NCBI RefSeq assembly: GCF_000517405.1
Contig: NZ_CP006568.1
Span: forward strand, 3,906,001 to 3,970,000
Reading direction: 5' to 3'
DNA from: Candidatus Sodalis pierantonius str. SOPE
Lineage (GTDB): Bacteria > Pseudomonadota > Gammaproteobacteria > Enterobacterales > Enterobacteriaceae
DNA length: 64,000 nt
The translations under genes were made by a program, and so were the position numbers. Positions within the stretch are counted from its first letter, which is position 1. Each line of letters starts with the position of its first letter. Positions 56,437 through 64,000 of the stretch are shown piece by piece. The notes under the pieces are model-generated. The model saw only the letters and a list, made by a program, of their open reading frames with translations, had not been told where the DNA came from and did no database searches.

Positions 56437-57045
56437 TCATAGCCAGTTGTCGTTGCGTATCACGCCAACCGCAAGCCCCTCGATGGTCAATTCCTGCTGA
56501 CGCAGATCCACCACGATGGGAGAAAATTCGCTGTTTTCCGATAATAATTCGACGATGTTGCCCTGGCGTTTCAGCCGTTTGACGATGACGTCATCGTCGA
56601 TGCGCGCCACGATGACTTGACCATTGCGGGCTTCCTGCGTTTTATGGACCGCCAGCAGGTCACCGTCCATAATACCAATGTCTTTCATTGACATACCGCT
56701 AACACGCAGCAGAAAATCCGCGTGGGGCTTAAACAAGGCGGGATCCACCTGATAATGGCTTTTAATATGCTGTGTTGCCAACAGAGGCTCTCCGGCGGCC
56801 ACGCGACCAATCAGCGGCAATCCGCTTTCCTCTTCTATCATCAGACGGATGCCGCGCGATGCGCCGGAGACAATTTCGATAGCGCCTTTGCGCGCCAGCG
56901 CTTTCAAATGCTCTTCCGCCGCATTGGGAGAACGGAACCCCAGACGCGACGCAATCTCGGCGCGCGTGGGCGGCATGCCGGTCTGCGTGATATGGTCGCG
57001 GATCAGGTCAAAAACCTCTTGTTGTCTGGTGGTTAGCGCTTTCAT
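56437..57045 (-). CDS. lexA: SOS repressor LexA
   Basis: 202 residues, identical in length to E. coli LexA. N-terminal winged helix (MKALTTRQQEVFDLIRDHIT, PPTRAEIASRLGFRSPNAAE), cleavage site in GRVAAGEPLLA, catalytic Ser in VSGMSMKDIGIMDGD and Lys in VIVARIDDDVIVKRLK. Its own frame is intact, but an ISL3 element now starts 20 bases upstream of the ATG. The promoter and the first SOS box are displaced 1.7 kb and the second box is destroyed, so expression and autoregulation must have changed. Confidence 0.97.
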   Translation of the reverse strand: MKALTTRQQEVFDLIRDHITQTGMPPTRAEIASRLGFRSPNAAEEHLKALARKGAIEIVSGASRGIRLMIEEESGLPLIGRVAAGEPLLATQHIKSHYQVDPALFKPHADFLLRVSGMSMKDIGIMDGDLLAVHKTQEARNGQVIVARIDDDVIVKRLKRQGNIVELLSENSEFSPIVVDLRQQELTIEGLAVGVIRNDNWL

Positions 57046-57053
57046 TCCGTCCC

Positions 57054-57065
57054 CTGTTTGTTTAT
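57054..57065 (-). promoter_or_regulatory. Left remnant of lexA SOS box 2
   Basis: CTGTTTGTTTAT here and TTGTTTATACAG at 58778-58789 share the 8-base target duplication; rejoined they give CTG-N10-CAG, the second LexA operator of the lexA promoter. The insertion leaves no complete box on the lexA side. Confidence 0.88.
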
Positions 57066-57189
57066 GGGTCTTCCCCTGTTGTGGTGGCTCAATCGACAGT
57101 TCTGCATTTTTACTTTACTTATTCTTTTGGCTGGAACTTGGACTTCTGTATGGATGTCAACCGTATTTACGTTTAAAGGAATAACGTTC

Positions 57190-57438
57190 ATGTCATGCTT
57201 AAAAAAATATGCATATACCCCATTTATCTTACTGCTTCATGGTGTTGCAGCATCGACCTCACCAAATATGATGTATGACACTGATAAGAAAGACTATTCA
57301 CTGTCACCAGAGGTAACGCCAAAATTATCTTGGGAGAAAAGTGAATCTCAAGTTGATAAAACTCAATATTGTCTTACCCCTAGCGATCCGGGATGCAGCA
57401 ATATGTGGCAAAAGGAAAAAGAAAAGGAGAATGACTAG
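57190..57438 (+). CDS. Small exported protein carried within the ISL3 element
   Basis: 82 residues from ATG 57190, with AAAGGA about 10 bases upstream. Basic start (MSCLKKYAY), a hydrophobic core TPFILLLHGVAAS as a plausible Sec signal, then a hydrophilic mature part with two Cys (TQYCLTPSDPGCSNMW) and a charged tail. No lipobox. AT-rich, unlike the transposase. I do not recognise a family; it could be a passenger gene. A longer frame from 57058 crosses the IS end and is unlikely. Confidence 0.5.
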   Translation: MSCLKKYAYTPFILLLHGVAASTSPNMMYDTDKKDYSLSPEVTPKLSWEKSESQVDKTQYCLTPSDPGCSNMWQKEKEKEND

Positions 57439-57490
57439 CGAATACAACATCACCAGCAAAAAAAATTTTATAACTCACTTAAATGATTGC

Positions 57491-58711
57491 TCAAAAATTC
57501 ATATTTAGTTTCCCATAGTGGAACATTACGCCCAGCTTGAAACGTTCTTTGTTCCTGAAGCCCCGTGACTTGATCCTGAGCAGCCGTATTTTGCTGTTCA
57601 GGGACTCCGCATTCCCATTTGATACCCGGTTTTTCATTGCATTCAGAATGCCGTAAAGGCGTTTTGCCACTATGCGGGCAATGCTGGCCATGAGCGGTAT
57701 GCCGGTGTCTTTAGCCATCGCCATCCATTCCTGCCACAGCTTACGGCTATGATTGTCATAGCGGCGGTGCCACAGATCGCGAGCAAGCTCTTTCATTACC
57801 CAGCACTGGCTCGTTTGGGGTAACACCAGCCGGGCAACTTCTAACCTCTCTGCCCAGCACCCGAGGCGATTTTGTTTGCTGTAAAACCATAGATAGCGTG
57901 AGCGGTGGGCGTCTTTCCTGTCTGACGACGGGATCTGTTTCATCTCAGCCTGACGGGTTTTATCAACGACGGCACACAACATTTTTGCCACATGGAAGTG
58001 ATCGAAAGCGATTTTATCGACGGCATTGGGGAGATGGATGCGGACTGCACTGATATAGGCCATGTTCATGTCCATAGACAGCGTTTTTATCTCATCAAGC
58101 TGGTGATCTCTCAGGCTGCGCAGATAACTGGCAAGGCTTTCTACACCGCGGTCGTCGGTCAGTTGCAAAGCGCGTCCCTGCCTGTCAGAAATAACGGTGA
58201 CGTACTGGTGTCCTTTTTTGAACCCGACTTCATCCACGCAGAGGTGACGGGCGGATAAGAGTTGTTTTATCCGGGCCAAGCCTCGTTTGACTGCGCGCAT
58301 CATGATGCCGTCAACGGCATTCCAACTGAGTTTGAGCTGCTTTCTGACAGCATCCACGGTGCTGACTTTCAGCCATGAAAGAACAAAGGCTTCGAACAAC
58401 AAGGTGTAGCGGCTGCCTGACCCTGCCCAGGGAACAGGCAGTGTCTGGCAACCGTGCTCGGGGCAGTCAACGCGGGGGACATCAGCCTCAACCAGCGTGG
58501 TGAACTGACAGGTATCGAGGTGACGCCATTTACGACGCCGGTGATCATGTATGGAGCAGGATTTACCGCAGGTTGGGCAGGCCAGTTGTGTGTGCTCGGC
58601 AATGCCGACAATTACCGTCACTGATCCAGATTTTTCATTAAGAGAAAGGGATTGTACCTGCCACGGTGCGGACAGGTTAAGGATATGGGCATAGAGGGAC
58701 TTTTCGTCCAT
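57491..58711 (-). CDS. ISL3-family transposase
   Basis: 406 residues from ATG 58711 (MDEKSLYAHILNL), preceded by GAGGAG; 48 upstream in-frame codons lie partly outside the IS end and are excluded. Zinc-ribbon LACPTCGKSCSIHDHR with further Cys in RVDCPEHGC, then the DDE domain with HLCVDEVGFKKG, LSMDMNMAYISAV and a late Glu in NGNAESLNSKIR. C-terminal GFRNKERFKLGVMFHYG is typical. Intact and probably active. Confidence 0.95.
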   Translation of the reverse strand: MDEKSLYAHILNLSAPWQVQSLSLNEKSGSVTVIVGIAEHTQLACPTCGKSCSIHDHRRRKWRHLDTCQFTTLVEADVPRVDCPEHGCQTLPVPWAGSGSRYTLLFEAFVLSWLKVSTVDAVRKQLKLSWNAVDGIMMRAVKRGLARIKQLLSARHLCVDEVGFKKGHQYVTVISDRQGRALQLTDDRGVESLASYLRSLRDHQLDEIKTLSMDMNMAYISAVRIHLPNAVDKIAFDHFHVAKMLCAVVDKTRQAEMKQIPSSDRKDAHRSRYLWFYSKQNRLGCWAERLEVARLVLPQTSQCWVMKELARDLWHRRYDNHSRKLWQEWMAMAKDTGIPLMASIARIVAKRLYGILNAMKNRVSNGNAESLNSKIRLLRIKSRGFRNKERFKLGVMFHYGKLNMNF

Positions 58712-58794
58712 GGCAGACTCCTCAAAAATCAAGACTGCCATCATAATGCCCTTAGCCACCACAACAGGGGAAGACCCTTGTTTATACAGTCTTT

Positions 58795-58810
58795 CTGAGA
58801 GTATATACAG
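58795..58810 (-). promoter_or_regulatory. lexA promoter with SOS box 1, stranded beyond the ISL3 element
   Basis: Minus strand CTGTATATACTCTCAG, a near-consensus LexA box containing the -10 TATACT, as in the E. coli lexA promoter. Rejoining the sequence across the IS gives box 1, a short spacer, box 2 and AGGGGACGGAATG. It now drives transcription into the ISL3 transposase gene instead of directly into lexA. Confidence 0.9.
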
Positions 58811-59137
58811 GTCATTGCCAATTGAAAACCGAAAACGCGCGAAATAGGGTGCCATTCACGATAATATAAGTCCCTCGCCGTGTAGTCGCGGCAACCGGGC
58901 GTCCAAAGACATGGCGCGGACAGCGCTCATAACATTGCTCCGCCTCCCTTGGTTAGCCGCCGCCCCCCCGGGCCGGTTACCCACGATTACCATGGAACCC
59001 GAACCCGGCGGCCATTAATTTTGCACGCGATGCCGCAGCGATTGCCGCTGTGGCCTCAGACGCTGACACGCCACAGATCCGCCGCGCGGTTTCTGGTATT
59101 CTTGCATCGCATTGCTAACAAGAGGCTTCACAAAGAC
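58811..59137. other. plsB upstream region; dgkA absent
   Basis: About 330 bases between the lexA promoter and plsB. In E. coli dgkA lies here, divergent from plsB; no DgkA coding sequence remains. A plus-strand frame open from 58949 into plsB has no similarity before the plsB ATG. Confidence 0.6.
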
Positions 59138-61597
59138 ATGTCAGGTTGGCGTAGAATTTATTATACATTGTTGGATTTACAGCTAAAGTTGCTGGTAAGA
59201 AGTAAAGTTATTCCGGCCGATCCGCGCGCTGAAGCTGGCCTCGATCCCCGGCAGCCCATGATGTATGTGCTGCCCTATAATTCCAAAGCGGACCTGCTCA
59301 CATTACGTACGCAATGCCTGAAACAGGGGTTGCCCGATCCGCTGACGCCGCTGCATATCGATGGCGTTACCCTGCCGCGCTATGTTTTTATTCATGACGG
59401 GCCGCGCATACTGTCGTGGTACGCCGAAAAACCGCAGTCGGTTTCGCTGTTTCATAATTATCTTGATTTGCACCGCTCGAATCCTGCGCTGGATGTGCAG
59501 TTGGTGCCGGTGTCGGTTATGTTCGGCCGTTCGCCCGGCAGAGAGTCGCAATCCAGTCAGCCGGCTCCGCAATTGCGACTGCTGAACGGTATCGAGAAGT
59601 TCTTCGCGGTGCTGTGGCTTGGACGCGACAGTTTCGTGCGGTTCTCGCGGCCGTTATCGCTGCGCTATATGGCGACAGAGCACGGCACCGACAAGTCTAT
59701 CGCTCAGAAACTCGCCCGTGTCGCGCGTATTCATTTTGCCCGGCAGCGGCTGGTGGCGGCGGGGCCGCGGCTGCCGGTACGCCAGGATCTGTTCAATAAG
59801 CTGCTGGCTTCCAAAGCCATTGAAAAAACGGTGGAGGATGAGGCGCGCAGCAAGAAAATTTCCGTGGAAAAGGCCCAGCAAAACGCCATCGAACTCATGG
59901 AGGAAATCGCCGCCGATTTTTCTTATGAAGCGATCCGCCTTTCGGACCGGGTGCTGAGCTGGACCTGGAACCGGCTGTATCAAGGGCTACACGTGCGCAA
60001 CGCCGAGCGGGTCCGTCAACTGGCGGAAGAGGGGCACGAAATTGTTTATGTGCCCTGCCACCGCAGCCATATGGATTATTTGTTGCTTTCCTATGTGCTT
60101 TACCATCAAGGGCTAGTGCCGCCGCATATCGCCGCCGGCATTAACCTTAATTTCTGGCCGGCGGGCCCGATTTTCCGCCGGCTGGGCGCGTTTTTTATTC
60201 GTCGCACCTTCAAAGGTAATAAGCTCTACTCCACCATTTTCCGCGAATACCTCGGCGAGTTATTCACCCGCGGCTATTCGGTGGAGTATTTCGTCGAAGG
60301 GGGACGCTCCCGCACCGGGCGGCTGCTGGAGCCGAAAACCGGGACGCTGACCATGACCATTCAGGCCATGCTGCGCGGTGGTAACCGCCCCATTGCCCTG
60401 GTGCCGATTTATGTTGGCTATGAACATGTGATGGAGGTGGCGACCTACGCTAAAGAATTGCGCGGCGCGGCCAAAGAGAAAGAGGGGCTTTGGCAAATGC
60501 TGCGTGGATTGCGCAAATTGCGCAATCTCGGCCAGGGTTATGTCAATTTTGGCGACCCGCTGCCCCTGGCCACCTGGCTGTCGCAGCAGGTGCCGCAGTG
60601 GCGTGATTCCATCGATCCCATCGAGGCCCAGCGCCCGAGCTGGCTGGCGCCGGCGGTGGATGACATTGCGGTTACCCTTATGGTGCGGATCAACAACGCC
60701 GCCGCGGCCAATGCTATTAATCTATGCTCCACCGTGCTGCTGGCCTCGCGCCAGCGCTCGCTCACCCGTCCGCAGTTGCTGTCGCAGTTAGCCTGTTATC
60801 TAGAGCTGCTGCGCAATGTTCCCTATGCGCCGGATATCACGGTACCCGATTTGACGCCGGAGGCGCTTTTGGCCCATGCGCTGGCGATGAACAAGTTTAC
60901 CGTCGAGCATGACACTATCGGCGATATCGTCTGTTTGTCGCGCGATCAGGCCGTACTAATGACCTATTATCGCAATAACATCCAGCATCTGTTCATCCTG
61001 CCGTCGCTGGTGGCGAGTATTATTTGCGGCCGTCCGGGTATCGCGCGCCCGCAGCTGCACCAGCGGATCATGCTGTTATATCCGCTCCTGAAAGCGGAAT
61101 TATTTATGCGCTACAGCAAACAACAGTTGCCGCAGGTTATCGACAGTCTCATTGCCGAACTGGCGCGCCAGGGACTGATGGAAACGCGGGAAATGCTGCT
61201 GTACCCGGCACAAACGCGTCTCCATGTACTGCAACTACTGGCCGCCAGCGTGAGCGAAACGCTCCAGCGCTACGCCATTACCTTTTTGTTATTGCGCGCC
61301 AATCCGCAGCTTAACCGAAGCACGCTGGAAAAAGAGAGCCGGATTATGGCGCAGCGGCTTTCGGTACTGCACGGCATCAACGCGCCGGAGTTTTTCGATA
61401 AAGCGGTGTTTTCGACCCTGGTGGCGACGCTGCGCGCCGAGGAATATATCAGCGATACCGGCGACGCCATCGATGAGAAAGTCAGCGAGATGTGCGACAT
61501 CCTTAGTGAATTGATCACGCCGGACGTCCTCGGCACCATCGAAAGCGCCAGTCTACTGGCGAACGGGCCGGCTATCGCGGCGCTGCCGGCGGAATAA
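59138..61597 (+). CDS. plsB: Glycerol-3-phosphate acyltransferase
   Basis: 819 residues from ATG 59138 (MSGWRRIYYTLLDLQLKLL); the family starts with MSGW, so the 63 upstream codons are excluded. Inner-membrane enzyme that acylates sn-glycerol-3-phosphate, the first step of phospholipid synthesis. HX4D catalytic motif PCHRSHMDYLLLSYV (about 305), then INLNFWPAGPIFRRLGAFFI, YFVEGGRSRTGRLLEPKTG and ALVPIYVGYEHVME, acyltransferase blocks II-IV. C-terminal INAPEFFDKAVFSTL conserved. Intact. Confidence 0.96.
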   Translation: MSGWRRIYYTLLDLQLKLLVRSKVIPADPRAEAGLDPRQPMMYVLPYNSKADLLTLRTQCLKQGLPDPLTPLHIDGVTLPRYVFIHDGPRILSWYAEKPQSVSLFHNYLDLHRSNPALDVQLVPVSVMFGRSPGRESQSSQPAPQLRLLNGIEKFFAVLWLGRDSFVRFSRPLSLRYMATEHGTDKSIAQKLARVARIHFARQRLVAAGPRLPVRQDLFNKLLASKAIEKTVEDEARSKKISVEKAQQNAIELMEEIAADFSYEAIRLSDRVLSWTWNRLYQGLHVRNAERVRQLAEEGHEIVYVPCHRSHMDYLLLSYVLYHQGLVPPHIAAGINLNFWPAGPIFRRLGAFFIRRTFKGNKLYSTIFREYLGELFTRGYSVEYFVEGGRSRTGRLLEPKTGTLTMTIQAMLRGGNRPIALVPIYVGYEHVMEVATYAKELRGAAKEKEGLWQMLRGLRKLRNLGQGYVNFGDPLPLATWLSQQVPQWRDSIDPIEAQRPSWLAPAVDDIAVTLMVRINNAAAANAINLCSTVLLASRQRSLTRPQLLSQLACYLELLRNVPYAPDITVPDLTPEALLAHALAMNKFTVEHDTIGDIVCLSRDQAVLMTYYRNNIQHLFILPSLVASIICGRPGIARPQLHQRIMLLYPLLKAELFMRYSKQQLPQVIDSLIAELARQGLMETREMLLYPAQTRLHVLQLLAASVSETLQRYAITFLLLRANPQLNRSTLEKESRIMAQRLSVLHGINAPEFFDKAVFSTLVATLRAEEYISDTGDAIDEKVSEMCDILSELITPDVLGTIESASLLANGPAIAALPAE

Positions 61598-61730
61598 GCG
61601 CAAAACCGCCGGCAGGCGCGATGGCGTTGGTGCCGCGGCGACACCGCATTTAGCCTACCCATCGCGCCGATAACCGCCTACGCCGCAGTCTGCATTCCCC
61701 TCGCGGCGAAACGCGTTTAGATGAGGCAGC

Positions 61731-62603
61731 TTAACGCGGTAATAAACTCAGCAAAATGCCGATAAAAATCAGCATGCCAACAAGGTTATTATTCAGAAAC
61801 GCCCGAAAGCAGGCCTGTCGCTCGCGGTTGGCGATAAGCTTTTGCTGCCAGAGAAACAATGCCGCGGCGCCCGCCAGGGCCAAATAGTAGAGCCCGCCGA
61901 GCCCGACCCGCCAGTCGATAACGCCGAGCAACCCCAGCGTCGCCAGTTGCAGCAACCCGATGATCAGTTTATCGAAGCGACCAAATAGGATGGCAGTGGA
62001 TTTGACGCCGATACGCAGATCGTCGTCCCGGTCCACCATGGCATATTGGGTATCGTAAGCCACCGTCCAGGTGATATTCGCTAGAAACAGGAGCCAGCAA
62101 TTTAGAGGTAAGGACTCACTCACAGCCGTAAACGCCATCGGAATCGACCAGCCGAACGCCGCGCCCAGCACCAGCTGCGGCAAATGCGTGTATCGCTTCA
62201 TGAACGGATAAACCCACGCCAGCGCCAGCGCTACCGTTGACAGCGCGATGGTCATACTGTTCAACGTCAACACCAGCGCGAACGAAATCCCCACCAGCGC
62301 GCCAAACAGGAGTTTGGCCTCTTTTTCGCCGATTGCGCCGCTGGGCAAGGGGCGGGCGCGGGTACGTTTGACATGGCCGTCTATTTTACGGTCGGCATAA
62401 TCGTTAATCACGCAGCCGGCGGCGCGCATAAAGAAGACACCCAGAACAAATACTGTCAACGTTCCCAAAGCGGGCACGGCCATGCCCGCCAGCCACAGGG
62501 CCCAAAGCGTCGGCCACAGCAACAGCAGCGAACCGATGGGCTTATCAATCCGCATCAATCGGCACCATGCCTGCCATTTATCCTGTGTCAGACTGTGATC
62601 CAA
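61731..62603 (-). CDS. ubiA: 4-hydroxybenzoate octaprenyltransferase
   Basis: 290 residues, full length. Membrane prenyltransferase with two Asp-rich motifs binding Mg-prenyl diphosphate: CVINDYADRKIDGHVKRT and YDTQYAMVDRDDDLRIGVKS. About eight spans. Attaches the polyprenyl tail to 4-hydroxybenzoate in ubiquinone synthesis. Follows ubiC, which should supply 4-hydroxybenzoate, by 15 bases; ubiC is broken. Confidence 0.96.
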   Translation of the reverse strand: MDHSLTQDKWQAWCRLMRIDKPIGSLLLLWPTLWALWLAGMAVPALGTLTVFVLGVFFMRAAGCVINDYADRKIDGHVKRTRARPLPSGAIGEKEAKLLFGALVGISFALVLTLNSMTIALSTVALALAWVYPFMKRYTHLPQLVLGAAFGWSIPMAFTAVSESLPLNCWLLFLANITWTVAYDTQYAMVDRDDDLRIGVKSTAILFGRFDKLIIGLLQLATLGLLGVIDWRVGLGGLYYLALAGAAALFLWQQKLIANRERQACFRAFLNNNLVGMLIFIGILLSLLPR

Positions 62604-62618
62604 CGGAATTCTCCTTTT

Positions 62619-63120
62619 CTATTCTGGCGCACCGCCGCCGCGAGCATACAGCGGGCAATCGGGTAGAAACTCCTCTGTCAGCAGCAGCGGTTGCCCGTCG
62701 GGAAGCAGGCGAGCACGCCGCGCCCATAGGTCGCCCACCCGGCCGAATTGCATAATATCGCGCGCCGGCGGCCGATGGCGAAAAAGCCATTGCCCGAGCG
62801 GCACATCGCCAAGGCTCAGCACGTGCTGCGCCGGCCCTGCCTTTGTCGCGGCGGGAACCAGAGTGCGCGCGGTCAGCCAGGGCTTGTCATAACCATAAAG
62901 CACCACTTCCCGCAGCCAGAACCGCCCGCAGTCCGGCAGTAACGCCGCCTCGCCCGGTTCGATGCAGGCGGGGACAAACCCTTCACGAAAGCGCCGTACG
63001 CGGATTTGCCCGCAGTAGCGTTCAAGACGGCGCGTCCAGCCACTGAATACCGTCAAGTAGCGCAACAATAGCCTGATCCGGCATAGGGTCCACGCTCGCT
63101 CCCGGGGGTAAAGATTTCAT
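62619..63120 (-). pseudogene. ubiC: Chorismate--pyruvate lyase, internally deleted and frameshifted
   Basis: From ATG 63120 the frame reads MKSLPPGASVDPMPDQAIVA then LLDGIQWLDAPS and stops at about 63025. The conserved body (TRRLERYCGQIRVRRFREGF, GRFWLREVVLYGYDKPWLTA, PLGQWLFRHRPPARDIMQFG, LLLTEEFLPDCPLY) continues in a different frame. Compared with Yersinia and E. coli UbiC about 18 residues are lacking between IQW and TRRLE, so a frame-disrupting deletion is likely. A shorter protein from ATG 63068 (149 residues) lacks the N-terminal helix. Confidence 0.82.
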
Positions 63121-63245
63121 TGTAGCCCAGAACCGCCTTTCATTGACATGCCACACCTACAATTCACCGCGACGGACCGCGCCTCACGCCCGACGCAGAT
63201 AGCCCCCTCCGTGACACACAAACAGGCCGTGCCGAGGCGCGGGTG

Positions 63246-63273
63246 AAAAAAATGGCCTCCATGAGGAGGCCAT
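63246..63273 (-). terminator. Terminator after yjbH
   Basis: Perfect stem ATGGCCTCC (63252-63260) and GGAGGCCAT (63265-63273), 4-base loop, followed on the minus strand by seven T. About 28 bases past the yjbH stop. Confidence 0.93.
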
Positions 63274-63300
63274 CCGTATGTATGTACCGCGTCAGAGCGC

Positions 63301-63486
63301 TTATTCCACCGCGGGCGAGCGTTCGTCGGTCAGACCATAGAGATAGTATTTGCGTCCCACCATCTGACCACCGTCGCGGGTAAGCGGCGTCCAGTTGAAC
63401 TGCGCGCGGGTCCGGTTCGGCGTGACCGTGAGGACATCCAGCGGGATCGATAGATAGAAGCCTTTGGTAAAGGATCCCTCACCGTA
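63301..63486 (-). pseudogene. yjbH: YjbH-family outer-membrane protein, C-terminal end cut by IS256
   Basis: The last 61 codons: YGEGSFTKGFYLSIPLDVLT, RTRAQFNWTPLTRDGGQMVG and RKYYLYGLTDERSPAVE. FNWTPLTRDGGQMxGRKYxLY is characteristic of the YjbH/GfcD beta-barrel family linked to exopolysaccharide export. IS256 copy 5 begins at 63487, so whatever lies beyond the window is separated from its C-terminus. The genes normally between it and ubiC (mal region) are absent. Confidence 0.8.
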
Positions 63487-64000
63487 GAGCCTGTTTAGAA
63501 ATTTGTGTATTTGCCTGATTTTGATATGTTCAATCCAACATCAAAAACAGGTTAATTTATGGACGAAAAACAGTTGCAGGCTCTGGCTAACGAACTGGCC
63601 AAAAATCTCAAAACCCCTGAAGATCTCAGTCACTTCGATCGGCTGCTGAAAAAAATCAGCGTCGAAGCAGCTCTCAATGCCGAAATGACCCAGCACCTCG
63701 GCTACGATAAAAATCAGCCTAAACCGGGGACCAACGCCCGCAACGGCTATTCCACAAAAACCGTTACCACTGGCGATGGCCCGCTGGCGCTCTGCGTACT
63801 CCGCGCGATCGTGACGGTTCCTTTGAACCGCAACTGGTGAAGAAGAACCAGACCCGGATTACCGGGATGGATAACCAAATTTTATCATTGTACGCCAAAG
63901 GGATGACCACCCGCGAGATCGCCGCCGCGTTCAAAGAGCTGTATGACGCCGATGTCTCGCCGGCGCTGGTCTCAAAGGTCACCGATGCGGTCATGGAGCA
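63487..64000 (+). mobile_element. IS256-family element, copy 5 (runs off the window)
   Basis: Left terminal repeat GAGCCTGTTTAG at 63487. Left flanking octamer TCACCGTA; the right end is outside, so the target duplication cannot be checked. Interrupts yjbH. Confidence 0.95.
63559..64000 (+). pseudogene. IS256-family transposase, frameshifted, incomplete
   Basis: Same start as the other copies but a 2-base CT duplication at about 63790 (CTGGCGCTCTGCG) shifts the frame after LAL and ends it at TGA 63838-63840. The sequence then continues as in intact copies to the window edge. The lesion lies within about 10 bases of the equivalent lesion in copy 1, but is a different change. Confidence 0.92.

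Larger units (their letters stand above)
57066..58777 (-). mobile_element. ISL3-family element inserted in the lexA operator
   Basis: 1712 bases. Perfect terminal inverted repeats of 24 bases, starting GGGTCTTCCCCTGTTGTGG at the left and ending CCACAACAGGGGAAGACCC at the right. Target duplication TTGTTTAT (57058-57065 and 58778-58785) is perfect, so this is a recent intact insertion. Carries a transposase on the minus strand and a small plus-strand gene. Confidence 0.97.

Noticed and set aside
57058..57189. 44-codon N-terminal extension of the ISL3 passenger gene
   Set aside because: It begins in the target duplication and crosses the terminal repeat, so it would depend on the insertion site; the ATG at 57190 has a ribosome site and a signal-peptide-like start.
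58712..58855. 48-codon N-terminal extension of the ISL3 transposase
   Set aside because: The extra codons run through the IS end into the lexA promoter; the ATG at 58711 has GAGGAG and the family start.
58949..59137. 63 extra N-terminal residues of PlsB
   Set aside because: Low-similarity, Arg-rich; enterobacterial PlsB begins MSGW at 59138.

Overview
The window is a stretch of an insect-endosymbiont-like enterobacterial chromosome in mid-decay. Nearly every recognisable gene has its closest recalled counterpart in Enterobacteriaceae (E. coli, Yersinia). The density of disrupted genes, the lost neighbours and the four insertion-sequence (IS) families (IS256, IS21, IS5/IS903 and ISL3, partly nested) fit a recently host-restricted Sodalis-type symbiont. 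'Candidatus Sodalis pierantonius' of the rice weevil is my best guess. That assignment is inference from gene content and IS load, not a database match.

Layout. 1-3.5 kb: the tail of pepE, then birA and murB, and a candidate type III secretion effector. 3.5-7.2 kb: a dead IS256 copy abutting a truncated rRNA operon on the minus strand (promoters P1/P2, 16S, tRNA-Ile, tRNA-Ala, but no 23S or 5S). 7.2-30.3 kb: the block hemG-trkH-yigZ-pepQ*-fre-ubiD / rfaH / tatCBA-ubiBJE-rmuC-dedA-udp / dlhH / metE*-metR*, then a PipB/PipB2-like pentapeptide effector, a hexanucleotide repeat and yigM (asterisk = broken). 30.4-40.6 kb: ggt, yhhA and the ugp operon, in which all five genes are broken; ugpB carries an IS21 element that itself carries an IS256. 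40.8-49.7 kb: panM, rpoH, ftsXEY, rsmD, yhhL, a DUF1820 gene, yhhN, tusA and the deletion-joined remnants of yhhQ and yhhS. 50-53 kb: a broken alpha/beta hydrolase, a GST gene cut by IS256. 53-64 kb: yjbJ split by an IS5 that is split by another IS256; lexA separated from its SOS promoter by an ISL3 element; plsB, ubiA, broken ubiC, and a yjbH tail cut by a fifth IS256.

Functionally, core processes look kept: Tat export, ubiquinone ring chemistry (ubiA, ubiD, ubiB, ubiJ, ubiE), cell division and SRP targeting (ftsEXY), heat-shock sigma factor, phospholipid acylation and peptidoglycan (murB). Nutrient flexibility is decaying: glycerophosphodiester uptake (ugp), B12-independent methionine synthesis and its activator (metE, metR), proline dipeptidase (pepQ) and chorismate lyase (ubiC). 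Gene order compared with E. coli shows clean losses at fadBA, tatD, the liv genes, zntA, dcrB, dgkA and dinF.

The most noteworthy signals are two genes with N-terminal motifs like those of Salmonella SPI-2 effectors, the ISL3 insertion inside the second lexA SOS box, the rRNA operon lacking 23S/5S, an Asp in the fourth TrkH pore loop, and a small exported-protein gene carried inside the ISL3 element.
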